Shown here: positions 23,334 through 31,297 of the stretch, piece after piece
How the letters are laid out: the number at the start of each line of letters is the position of its first letter
Numbering within the stretch: the first letter of the stretch is position 1
Origin: Saccharofermentans sp.
Lineage (GTDB): Bacteria; Bacillota; Clostridia; Saccharofermentanales; Saccharofermentanaceae
Assembly (NCBI GenBank): GCA_024684815.1
Contig: JAIKWL010000001.1
Location: forward strand, 1-48,028
DNA: 48,028 bases
Direction: 5' to 3'
Notes under the pieces: model-generated
What the model was told of the DNA's origin: nothing
The model's input: the letters and a program-made list of their open reading frames with translations, nothing else
The model's database searches: none
Position numbers and translations under genes: made by a program

Positions 23334-24596
23334 TTAACCCCCGACAGCAAGCATACAGGCAAGTTTGGCCTGTTCTTTAGCAAGGCTTCCCTGCATATAG
23401 GCAATGTAGGGAGGCTTTATCGGACCGTCACAGGACAGTTCCGTGGTAGCTCCCTGCACAAATGCGCCTGCCGCCATGATAACCTGATCGTCGTATCCGG
23501 GCATATCCCACGGAACCGGAGTTACAAAAGAATCAACCGGTGAACAGGACTGGATAGCAGCACAGAACTGCTTCATCTTTTCCGGATCCCCGAATTCGAC
23601 CGTCTGGACTATATCTCCTCTCGCTTCACCAGAGGACGGACTTGTATTATAACCCTCTCCGCTTAAGATCTCTGCCGCAAATACGGCAGCCTTGAGGCAT
23701 TCGCCGACACAGGCAGGTGCGGTAAAGAGTCCTCTTGCGATCATGGCATTTGCGCCCAATGTCGGACCGACCTCACTGCCCAGACCCGGAGTCGTAAGAT
23801 GCCTTGCGGCATTTTCTACCAGATCCTCCCTGCCGATGATATATCCTCCGGTCCTCGCGATTCCGCCGCCGGGGTTCTTTATGAGAGATCCCGCAACAAC
23901 ATCGGCACCGGCTTCTATAGGTTCTCTTTTTTCGGTGAACTCGCCGTAGCAGTTATCAACGGCAACGATGATATCTTTTCTGACGGAATGGGCAAGATCT
24001 GCGATCTTTTCTATATCTTCGCACAGAAGCGCCCTTCTGCCCGTATAACCTCTGGACTTCTGGATAAACACCATCTTCGTCTCAGGCTTTATTGCCGCTC
24101 TTATCGCATCAAGATCAGGAGAGCCGTCCTCTTTGAGGTTTACTTCCTCATAGCCGATCCCGTAAGCCTTAAGGGACATATCGTTTTTATCAGAAGACAG
24201 ACCGATCGTAGCCATAAGCGTGTCGTAGGGTCTTCCCGTGACCGACAGCATAATATCGCCCGGTCTTAAAGCCCCGTAGAGCATTGCCGATATCGCCTGG
24301 GTACCGGAACTGATCTGCCATCTGACATAGGCTTTCTCCGCTTTGAAGACTTTTGCGAAGATGTTCTCGATCTTCTCGCGCCCGGCATCATCATAGCCGT
24401 AGCCTGAAGTAGAACCCATATGTGTATCGGAGAACTTCTCACTCCTGAAAGCATCAAGGACCTTAAGCTCATTAAATGTGACTGTATCATCTATACAGGC
24501 ATATACTTCAGCAAGCGCCTCTTCAGCCTTTTTAGCTGCCTCTATCGCCTTTTCGCTGACACCATATGCCCTGTAATTCTCAATCGCGTTATTCAT
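23334..24596 (-). CDS. PLP-dependent enzyme, Met gamma-lyase/aluminium-resistance family
   Basis: Fold-type I PLP enzyme of the family often labelled aluminium resistance protein or methionine gamma-lyase family. Motifs: SSGTQAISAMLYG (cofactor phosphate site), VAVDNCYGEF (Asp for the pyridine nitrogen), and Lys240 in GSLIKNPGGGIA as Schiff-base lysine. Length 420 fits the family. The true reaction is not known from sequence; the names come from weak early evidence. There is no Shine-Dalgarno sequence, and the -10 box ends only nine bases before the ATG, suggesting a leaderless message. It heads the cluster with the HlyD-like gene, yggS and, behind its own promoter, sepF. Confidence 0.88.
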   Translation of the reverse strand: MNNAIENYRAYGVSEKAIEAAKKAEEALAEVYACIDDTVTFNELKVLDAFRSEKFSDTHMGSTSGYGYDDAGREKIENIFAKVFKAEKAYVRWQISSGTQAISAMLYGALRPGDIMLSVTGRPYDTLMATIGLSSDKNDMSLKAYGIGYEEVNLKEDGSPDLDAIRAAIKPETKMVFIQKSRGYTGRRALLCEDIEKIADLAHSVRKDIIVAVDNCYGEFTEKREPIEAGADVVAGSLIKNPGGGIARTGGYIIGREDLVENAARHLTTPGLGSEVGPTLGANAMIARGLFTAPACVGECLKAAVFAAEILSGEGYNTSPSSGEARGDIVQTVEFGDPEKMKQFCAAIQSCSPVDSFVTPVPWDMPGYDDQVIMAAGAFVQGATTELSCDGPIKPPYIAYMQGSLAKEQAKLACMLAVGG

Positions 24597-24604
24597 AACT
24601 TGTT

Positions 24605-24633
24605 ATTATATCAATAAAAAGCCGCCATGTTTA
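24605..24633 (-). promoter_or_regulatory. Promoter of the PLP-enzyme operon
   Basis: Minus-strand TAAACA (24628-24633), 17 bases, TATAAT (24605-24610). The predicted start of transcription is within a few bases of the ATG at 24596. Confidence 0.65.
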
Positions 24634-24641
24634 GAAAAACT

Positions 24642-24678
24642 AAAAAAGCTCACAGATGGAGCAGGAGTCATCTGCGAA
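24642..24678 (-). terminator. Terminator of the fabT-acp-lipid kinase operon
   Basis: Ten-pair stem with two G-U pairs (24669-24678 with 24649-24658, loop of ten), then C and six T on the minus strand. Confidence 0.75.
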
Positions 24679-24710
24679 AACCGGACTGTAAAGTCTCGAA
24701 AAAGGGATCA

Positions 24711-25676
24711 TCAAATATAATGTGCCAGTTTCAAAGCACCCGGAACACACTCGAACGTCACCTTGTGGCCGGAGAAATCCTCACCGTCGTAATTGCCGTT
24801 CAGGTCCCTCGTTCCTGTGGCTTCGACAGTCAGTTCGGTGGTTACGAACGTATCTATCTCTTTGTAACCTTCGTGTCTGCCCTTCTTGTACTTTGACAGC
24901 AGGTAAAGAGATCTGGGAAGACTTACCGCGTCGATCGCACAGCAGTTCATGAGGCCGTCATCAATCTTTGCTCCCGGAGCGGGACAGAAGCCGTCACCGT
25001 AATACGAGCCGTTGCAGACAGCGATAAGCGTAAAACCCTTGTTCTCTGACTCGTTGGGCTTGCCGTCGCCGCGCAGTGCCTTGAATTTGAAATCAAATTT
25101 CCTGTCTCCGAATATACATCCCAAAGCAGATGTGACATAAGCCGTACTCCTGACGAGCCCGGAATTAGGATGGGCAAGGACTTTACTCTTTGCCCTTAAC
25201 TGAACCTCGGTATCAAGTCCGATGGATGCGACATTAAGACACCAGGCTGAGCCTGCATCTATCTTTTCAGCTTTTTTGTTATAGGAAATAACCCTGATGA
25301 GATCCATATCCCTGACCGTGAACCGTTCATTGAAGATATCTTCGATACAGACACCGCAATCCGTCCTGTGCCTGTCGTCCATAACAGTTCTGGTGAAATC
25401 ATTGCCGGTTCCTAACGGGATCAGAGCAAGCGGAGTATCTGATTCAGCAAGCGCGTTTCCCACTTCATGGATCGTTCCGTCACCGCCGCACGCAATTATA
25501 AGTATATCTTTCTCCGCTGTCGCATAACGGGCTGCCTCCCCGGCATGTCCGCCATATTCCGTAAAGATTATATTTGATTCTTCTGGATGCTCATAGGAGC
25601 ACTTAAGGTAGATGTCTTTGAACCTTGCAAGGGCATTGGGTTCTGCCCTGCTGTTGACAATGAAAAGTTTTTTCAT
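24711..25676 (-). CDS. Diacylglycerol kinase family lipid kinase
   Basis: Cytosolic/peripheral lipid kinase of the DgkB/YegS fold. The nucleotide-binding GGDGTIHEVGNAL and the LIPLGTGNDF motifs are in the N-terminal domain; the C-terminal beta domain contains the family DGE motif as NYDGEDF. Substrate is probably diacylglycerol or a related lipid. The first possible start is a TTG directly before the ATG at 25676; the ATG is used (321 residues). The SD is weak. It follows an acyl carrier protein and a FabT-like regulator by short gaps, placing it in membrane lipid supply. Confidence 0.9.
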   Translation of the reverse strand: MKKLFIVNSRAEPNALARFKDIYLKCSYEHPEESNIIFTEYGGHAGEAARYATAEKDILIIACGGDGTIHEVGNALAESDTPLALIPLGTGNDFTRTVMDDRHRTDCGVCIEDIFNERFTVRDMDLIRVISYNKKAEKIDAGSAWCLNVASIGLDTEVQLRAKSKVLAHPNSGLVRSTAYVTSALGCIFGDRKFDFKFKALRGDGKPNESENKGFTLIAVCNGSYYGDGFCPAPGAKIDDGLMNCCAIDAVSLPRSLYLLSKYKKGRHEGYKEIDTFVTTELTVEATGTRDLNGNYDGEDFSGHKVTFECVPGALKLAHYI

Positions 25677-25691
25677 CAATGCACCGTCAGA

Positions 25692-25955
25692 TTACTTCTT
25701 TTCGGAAAGCTTCATTACGACATCAACCATATCGCCGACTGTCTTTACCTCATCGAGGAGCTCATCGGGAAGACGGATATTATATGTCTCCTCGACATCA
25801 ATAACGAATTCATAAAGCTGTAAAGAATCAAAAGGAAGGTCGGTGTTGAACTCAAGACCGGACGTGATCTCATCAGGAGAGATCTCCAATGTCTCGGACA
25901 TGATCTTTACAACGTCTTCGAAAACCTTCTCTCTCCTGTTATCAGAATCACTCAT
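25692..25955 (-). CDS. acpP: Acyl carrier protein
   Basis: 87 residues. The phosphopantetheine attachment serine is Ser44 in DLPFDSLQLYEF, with helices I-III typical of ACP (DVVKIMSETLEI, VIDVEETYNI, VGDMVDVVMKL). The ATG at 25955 is one base after the FabT-like stop and has AGGAG upstream; the longer frame to 25988 overlaps the regulator and is rejected. It carries acyl chains in fatty acid or phospholipid synthesis, or serves a dedicated pathway; the DSLQLYEF variant differs from the usual DSLD(M/V)VE of the main ACP, so it may be a second, specialised copy. Confidence 0.92.
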   Translation of the reverse strand: MSDSDNRREKVFEDVVKIMSETLEISPDEITSGLEFNTDLPFDSLQLYEFVIDVEETYNIRLPDELLDEVKTVGDMVDVVMKLSEKK

Positions 25956-25956
25956 C

Positions 25957-26472
25957 TTACTTCTTCTCCTTTGCGGTATCTTTAGCAACCTGTCTTGCAG
26001 TCGCTCTTACATTCTCGCTGCTGTCGTAACGTCTCAATTGCTGGGCAACATACTCGTCGACCTCGTTAACGAGATCTAAAAGATGCTGTCTGTCCTTCTC
26101 GTCATATCCCGCAAGGATATGTTTTGCCAAAACTCTGTGAAATTTGCTGTTCATTCTGCAGGCAAGCTTGCCGTTATGCGTAAGACTGATCCTGACGATC
26201 CTCTTATCGCGTTTATCACGTTCCCTGTGAACATAACCCTTCTTGACAAGCCTGTCGATAGCAACAGTAAGAGTACCCGTGGTAATACCAAGGTCTTCAG
26301 CTGTATTGGTCATAGTACGCGCATCATACGGTCCGATTGCAGTAAGAGTATGCATCTCCGCAATAGACAGGTCCTTGAAGTAACCGGCCTGAAGAGATTT
26401 CTCTTCTGTCAAAACGACGTTTTCAAAGATCCTTACGAGGGCCTCCGACATCTGTTCTTCTTCGTTCAGCAA
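25957..26472 (-). CDS. fabT: MarR-family regulator, FabT-like
   Basis: Winged-helix repressor closely patterned on streptococcal FabT: DLSIAEMHTLTAIG, then the recognition region GITTGTLTVAIDRLVKKGYVHRERDKRDKRIVRISLT, and FHRVLAKHILAG. FabT controls fatty acid synthesis and uses acyl-ACP as co-repressor, which fits the acyl carrier gene right after it. The start chosen is TTG at 26472, eight bases after GGAG of AGGGAGAG; an internal ATG at 26451 lacks such a site. A FabT-like half site lies in the promoter region at 26518-26527. The C-terminal tail after residue 145 is longer than in FabT and highly charged. Confidence 0.85.
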   Translation of the reverse strand: MLNEEEQMSEALVRIFENVVLTEEKSLQAGYFKDLSIAEMHTLTAIGPYDARTMTNTAEDLGITTGTLTVAIDRLVKKGYVHRERDKRDKRIVRISLTHNGKLACRMNSKFHRVLAKHILAGYDEKDRQHLLDLVNEVDEYVAQQLRRYDSSENVRATARQVAKDTAKEKK

Positions 26473-26517
26473 AATGATCTCTCCCTGTTAGTCTTAATAT
26501 AACGTCAGTATAACAAA

Positions 26518-26527
26518 AATTTGATAA
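26518..26527. promoter_or_regulatory. Possible FabT-type operator upstream of fabT
   Basis: AATTTGATAA matches one part of the streptococcal FabT box as I recall it (TTTGA-TATCAAA-like), and is close to a minus-strand -10-like TATACT (26505-26510). Only part of the palindrome is present. Confidence 0.35.
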
Positions 26528-26601
26528 ACTTTCTTCAATTATTCTAAGTTCCTCATTTTCGTTTATCACATGACCCGGCCGGCATGAAGATAGTATTGAT
26601 C

Positions 26602-27576
26602 TTATTCGGAAATTCTTACCGCCTTCTTGTCACCGTTGATCAATACAACAACGAACACAAGAACAATAAGTGACAATCCGCCGAGGATCAGTGTCATTCC
26701 GTCGCTGATTCCCATTTTCTCAAGCGCTGCATCTCCGTATGTTCCCATTGTATTAAATAAAATATGCGTAAAGATCGTAAGCAGGATCGAACGGTATTTG
26801 TATCTCAAAAAGCCAAGGAAGAATCCGAGAACAGCCGCATAGATGCCCTGCACCAGGTTGAGGTGCATGGCGCCGAAAAGAACGCCGGAAATGAGTATTA
26901 CAAATATCGGCTTTATTCCTGATCTTTCAAGGAAGCCGTATGTCACTCCGCGAAGACAGAGCTCCTCTAATACGGGGCCCAGGAAGATAACATAGATCAC
27001 AGTAATGAGCAGATTATTTCCTATGCCTGCACTCTGCATGAGTTCCATATAGCTATCCATGACATCAGGCAGAAGCTGGACAGCCAGCGTAAAAGCTGCA
27101 CTGATCGCAAAATTAAGACCTAATACCATTCCGATGGCTGCCACAACGGACTTAACGCCGAATACCTGAGACAGACGGACTTTGGGATTCTTTCTGACAA
27201 AACCTGCAAAATACCAGATGCCGAATACTATGATGCCGATAACAGCGTACAAAATATATGCATAAAGAGCATAGTTATCGACAAAAACACGCATAAGGTT
27301 CTCCGAGGTGTTTATCACATCCTCAGCTGCCTCAATAGAGGGATTATCCTTTGCAATATCAGCGGCTGCCATTATAAAGAACGGGATCTGTGTAATCGTC
27401 TGGATGAAAAGGAGGATAGCTACAGGAACAACTGACAAAAAGATCAGTCCTATCCTGACCCTTTTCTTTGAAGCTAAGGCAGGCTCCCCTATAGCCGGAG
27501 CTGCTTGTACTGCCGTATCTTCCGTCACCTGTTCTGTTACTTTTACATCTTTCTGTTCAATATCATTTTCTGCCAT
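26602..27576 (-). CDS. CPBP-family intramembrane metalloprotease
   Basis: Membrane protein with about eight hydrophobic helices and a 40-residue charged cytosolic N-terminus. The CAAX-protease/bacteriocin-processing (CPBP, Abi) motifs are complete: EELCLRG at 204-210 (Glu204, Glu205, Arg209), FGAMH with His238, and HILFN with His271 and Asn275. Substrate is unknown; no bacteriocin or peptide gene is adjacent. It follows mutS2 by 13 bases with AAGGGG as ribosome binding site, so it is probably the last gene of pfkA-mutS2-CPBP. Confidence 0.9.
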   Translation of the reverse strand: MAENDIEQKDVKVTEQVTEDTAVQAAPAIGEPALASKKRVRIGLIFLSVVPVAILLFIQTITQIPFFIMAAADIAKDNPSIEAAEDVINTSENLMRVFVDNYALYAYILYAVIGIIVFGIWYFAGFVRKNPKVRLSQVFGVKSVVAAIGMVLGLNFAISAAFTLAVQLLPDVMDSYMELMQSAGIGNNLLITVIYVIFLGPVLEELCLRGVTYGFLERSGIKPIFVILISGVLFGAMHLNLVQGIYAAVLGFFLGFLRYKYRSILLTIFTHILFNTMGTYGDAALEKMGISDGMTLILGGLSLIVLVFVVVLINGDKKAVRISE

Positions 27577-27589
27577 AACAAGTTTCCCC

Positions 27590-30085
27590 TTATCTGAATT
27601 TTACTATCGTAACTCCCGCATCGCCCTCGCCCTGGGCACCGGCGCGGTAGGATTCCACCCTGTCATCTTTTATAAGTATATCCTGAACACAGGATCTTAA
27701 TGCTCCCGTGCCTTTGCCGTGTACGATCCTGGCTTCCTTTATTCCGGCCAGCACACAGTCTTCAAGATATCTGTAAAGCTTTGATTCAGCTTCCGCCGTC
27801 GTTAATCCGATCAGCATAAGTTCCGCCTTGGTCGAAGATGCGGCATTGAATCTGGCTTTGGAGATATCGCCGGTATTGTCTTTGACTGAGACTGTTTTCG
27901 CCTTTGAAGCAAGTTTTCCGTTCCGGGTCCTCATGAACTCATCTCTTTGTGCCTTCGTCGGCATCATGAGCTGATTCTTCTTTACTGCGATCTTCATGCT
28001 TCCGCAGACAATGTTGACGCTTCCACTCTTTGAGAGGTCTGATTCGGCAATTCCTGTCTGGCCTAAAGAGGGAACATAATAGCATTCGCCCTTGATCACT
28101 TCCTTAACGGGTTCTCCGCTTAAGGCTACCGATTCCACTGCCTCGTCATCATCTTCACCAAGATCCTCCACTCCGGCTCTTAGCTTTCTTCTGATCTTGT
28201 CGAGTTCCTTCTCGCGCTCGGCTTTCTCCATATCCCTGGATCTGCGCCTTAACTCGCGGAGTTCTTCCGAGATTTCCTGCTCCTTTTCCTTTAGAAGCCT
28301 TTTCTGTTCGGATCTGAGTTCATTCAATATCTTAGTCTTCGACTGCTTAAGCTTCGCATTCTCCTCTTCAAGACGCTGCTTTTCAGCCTTCAGTTCTATG
28401 TTGAGCCTGTCATTTTCTTCGGCAAGGCTCTGCGCCCTCTTGGACTCTTCCTCGGCTTTTGCAAGAAGTTCTTCATAATGAAGTTCATCAGTCGTCATCC
28501 TTGCCTTGGCATTATCAAGGATATGTTTCGCAAGACCCAGCTTTCTCGAAATAACGAAAGCATTTGAAGATCCCGGTCTTCCGGTTATCAGTTTATATGT
28601 CGGAGCTAATGTCTCCGTGTCGAATTCACAGGATGCATTCATTACACCCTCTGTCGTCTCGGCATAGCCCTTGAGCTCTCTGTAGTGAGTCGTGGACATA
28701 ACGACGCAATTCTTCCTGCGCAGTTCTTCTATTATCGATATTGCAAGCGCAGCACCCTCAGCAGGATCCGTGCCCGATCCCAATTCATCAAGGAGCACCA
28801 GAGATCTTCCTCTGATGTTCTTTAAGATGAAAACGATATTGGACATATGAGACGAGAATGTGGACAAGCTCTCTTCTATGCTCTGTTCATCGCCAATATC
28901 AGCGAGCACCCTGTCGAAAACGCACACTTCAGATCCGCTGTCAGCAGGTATTGCCAGTCCCGACATCGTCATGAGAACAAGCAGACCGCATGTCTTAAGC
29001 GAAACTGTCTTACCGCCTGTGTTGGGACCTGTTACGATCAGCGCATCATAGCCGTCACCGACACTGATGTCGACAGGCACAACACTGTCCTTTGGAATAA
29101 GCGGATGCCTTGCTCCCTTAAGATCTATCCTGCCCTCAGTGTTGAGTCCGGCACAGAACGAATGGTTCTCGACACCGTATTTCCCCTTAGCGAAAACATA
29201 ATCCAGACGGGATGCTAATGATATGTTGTTTTCGATCAGATTACCGATCGCTACAACTTCTTTAGTGAAATTCTTAAGTATCCGCTGAATCTCGGCCTGT
29301 TCGGCGAAATTCAGTTCGGCGATCTTGTTATTGGCTTCAACGACACTCATCGGTTCGATAAAGAGAGTCTGTCCCGAAGATGAGGCTCCGTGAACGATAC
29401 CGTCTATCCTTCCGTTGAAGTCTGATTTTACCGGTATACAGTATCTTCCTTCCCTGAGTGTTACGATGCTTTCCTGAAGCATATCAGCATGACTTGAGAT
29501 AACACGGTCAAGCAGTGACCTTATCCCGCCGGCGATATTCTTCCGTTCGCGTCTTATAGAAGACAGTTCCTTGCTCGCCTTATCAGACACTTCATCCTGG
29601 CCCAGGATCGAAGTCTCGATCTTTTCAAGAAGGCTGTCACAGGTCTGAAGTTCATCAATATATGAGCAGATATCAGGTTCTGTCTCATCGACCATTGGAG
29701 AACCTGCGCTCCTTGCCTTGGTAAGCGACCTCCTGATCTCATCAGATGCTCTCAGAAAAGATGCAACTTCTAAAAGCTGACCGCAGGTAAGCGTTCCGTC
29801 TGCCTTTGCATAAACAAGAGACTGCCTCAGATCCCTCATGCCGCCCAAAGGGAGCATTCCGAATCTCATTATGTGATCCATAGCCTGCTTTACGCATGAG
29901 AGTTCTTTGCTCACATAATCCAAATCACAACAGGGAGCCATATCCTCACACAGCTCCCGGCCGTAAGATGTTCTGGCTTTTGCAGTAACACTGTCCCTTA
30001 TCTTATTAAATTCAAGCGTTTTCAAGACACGCCCGCGGATCTTCTTCCGCTCAAGGCTTTCTTCAAAACTCAAAAACTCGTACAT
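27590..30085 (-). CDS. mutS2: MutS2 family ATPase with Smr domain
   Basis: MutS-like ATPase lacking the mismatch-recognition domain; the family resolves collided ribosomes and/or suppresses recombination. Walker A is GPNTGGKT (353-360), Walker B LVLLDELGSGTDPAEG, followed by a long coiled coil rich in Glu/Lys (about 515-640), a KOW-like stretch, and a C-terminal Smr domain (about 750-831) with HGKGTGALR. In the Smr domain the usual LDLRG reads LMLIG, so the Asp and Arg associated with nuclease activity are absent. The ATG at 30085 gives a 20-residue extension compared with typical MutS2 beginning near LKTLEFNKI; a TTG at codon 21 is an alternative. Downstream of pfkA by 40 bases. Confidence 0.94.
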   Translation of the reverse strand: MYEFLSFEESLERKKIRGRVLKTLEFNKIRDSVTAKARTSYGRELCEDMAPCCDLDYVSKELSCVKQAMDHIMRFGMLPLGGMRDLRQSLVYAKADGTLTCGQLLEVASFLRASDEIRRSLTKARSAGSPMVDETEPDICSYIDELQTCDSLLEKIETSILGQDEVSDKASKELSSIRRERKNIAGGIRSLLDRVISSHADMLQESIVTLREGRYCIPVKSDFNGRIDGIVHGASSSGQTLFIEPMSVVEANNKIAELNFAEQAEIQRILKNFTKEVVAIGNLIENNISLASRLDYVFAKGKYGVENHSFCAGLNTEGRIDLKGARHPLIPKDSVVPVDISVGDGYDALIVTGPNTGGKTVSLKTCGLLVLMTMSGLAIPADSGSEVCVFDRVLADIGDEQSIEESLSTFSSHMSNIVFILKNIRGRSLVLLDELGSGTDPAEGAALAISIIEELRRKNCVVMSTTHYRELKGYAETTEGVMNASCEFDTETLAPTYKLITGRPGSSNAFVISRKLGLAKHILDNAKARMTTDELHYEELLAKAEEESKRAQSLAEENDRLNIELKAEKQRLEEENAKLKQSKTKILNELRSEQKRLLKEKEQEISEELRELRRRSRDMEKAEREKELDKIRRKLRAGVEDLGEDDDEAVESVALSGEPVKEVIKGECYYVPSLGQTGIAESDLSKSGSVNIVCGSMKIAVKKNQLMMPTKAQRDEFMRTRNGKLASKAKTVSVKDNTGDISKARFNAASSTKAELMLIGLTTAEAESKLYRYLEDCVLAGIKEARIVHGKGTGALRSCVQDILIKDDRVESYRAGAQGEGDAGVTIVKFR

Positions 30086-30125
30086 GTCATCTTACTTCCC
30101 AAATTCCTCAATAAGCAAGAACCTG

Positions 30126-31181
30126 TCAGCCCAGTCTCTTGGTGTTTTCGATAACATCGGGAGTGATGGTCTTTGTCATCTCAAGACCCTTCTCGATATC
30201 GATATCGGTTATCTCACCGTGCTGCATGCAGACAAGTCTGTTAAATCTCTTTTCAACAAGGCAGTCGATCGCCCTGATACCCATAAGGCTTGCGATCGTT
30301 CTGTCCCTTAACGTCGGCGATCCGCCTCTTTGCAGGTGACCCAGGATCGTGGGACGTGCTTCGATGCCGGTTGCCTCCTCGATCTGTTTGGCAATATCTT
30401 CCGCCTTGGCTACTCCCTCGGCAACGATTACAATATAGTGCTTCTTTCCCGTATTGCGTCCGTCGAGGATGACTCTTAAAACGTCTCTGTTAAAGTCATA
30501 AGGCACTTCAGGTATAAGGATGCTCTCGGCACCCGTAGCGATACCGACATTAAGTGCGATCCATCCGGCATGTCTTCCCATGACCTCGATAACAGAGCAT
30601 CTCTCATGTGAAGAAGCCGTATCTCTTAACTTGTCGATGCACTGCATAGCGGTATTCATTGCCGTATCGTAACCGATGGTATATTCGGTGGAAGCGATAT
30701 CGTTATCGATCGTACCCGGCATTCCTACAACAGGCATTCCGATCCTTGCCAAAGCCCTTGCACCCTTATAAGATCCGTCACCGCCTATTACGATCATTGC
30801 ATCAAGCTCATATGCTTCCATCATCCTGGCGCCCTTGAGAACACCCTGGTCAGTCATGAATGTCTGGGATCTTGCGGTCATGAGGAATGTTCCGCCGCGC
30901 TGCAATGTCTCAGATACGCTTCTTCCGTCGAGCTGCTTTATCTCGCCTTTCCAAAGGCCGTGATAGCCTCTGGTTACACCATACATTTCAAAACCGGCAT
31001 TGATGCCTGCTCTTACGACGGCTCTTATTGCCGCATTCATTCCAGGCGCGTCTCCGCCGCTCGTAAGCACGCCGACGCGCTTTATAGGTTCTACGGTATC
31101 CTTATCAACCGTGTCATAGTCCAAAGCCTTAAGGCTGCTGATCTCAGGGAGATTGCTCTCATCATAAAGAAGTCTGCCCAT
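30126..31181 (-). CDS. pfkA: 6-phosphofructokinase, ATP-dependent
   Basis: Glycolytic enzyme phosphorylating fructose 6-phosphate. GVLTSGGDAPGMNA, GGDGSYKGA, PGTIDND and the MGRHAGWIAL motif are present. Gly in GGDGS and Gly in PGTIDND are the residues that mark ATP-using enzymes (PPi enzymes have Asp and Lys there). There is a 35-residue N-terminal extension relative to the E. coli enzyme. The start at 31181 lies six bases after GGAGG; the longer frame to 31202 is rejected. It has its own promoter and is followed by mutS2 on the same transcript. Confidence 0.96.
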   Translation of the reverse strand: MGRLLYDESNLPEISSLKALDYDTVDKDTVEPIKRVGVLTSGGDAPGMNAAIRAVVRAGINAGFEMYGVTRGYHGLWKGEIKQLDGRSVSETLQRGGTFLMTARSQTFMTDQGVLKGARMMEAYELDAMIVIGGDGSYKGARALARIGMPVVGMPGTIDNDIASTEYTIGYDTAMNTAMQCIDKLRDTASSHERCSVIEVMGRHAGWIALNVGIATGAESILIPEVPYDFNRDVLRVILDGRNTGKKHYIVIVAEGVAKAEDIAKQIEEATGIEARPTILGHLQRGGSPTLRDRTIASLMGIRAIDCLVEKRFNRLVCMQHGEITDIDIEKGLEMTKTITPDVIENTKRLG

Positions 31182-31217
31182 AAAATGCCTCCGAATAATC
31201 AAAAGAATTCATCTGCA

Positions 31218-31246
31218 ATTATACATAAAATAAAAAAATAACCCAA
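31218..31246 (-). promoter_or_regulatory. Promoter of pfkA
   Basis: Minus-strand TTGGGT (31241-31246), 17 bases, TATAAT (31218-31223). The -35 box lies in the stem of the preceding terminator. Confidence 0.6.
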
Positions 31247-31265
31247 GACCTGACAGTCCCGGGTT
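31231..31265 (-). terminator. Terminator upstream of pfkA
   Basis: Ten-pair stem with two G-U pairs (31256-31265 with 31240-31249, loop 31250-31255) followed by A and seven T on the minus strand; ends transcripts from the Ntn-hydrolase gene. Confidence 0.85.
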
Positions 31266-31297
31266 AATCACCGAACCATTCCTTATTCCGTAAGATC

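Noticed and set aside
26540-26600. CATGCCGGCCGGGTCATG region after the CPBP gene as a terminator
   Set aside because: No workable loop and no T-run on the minus strand.
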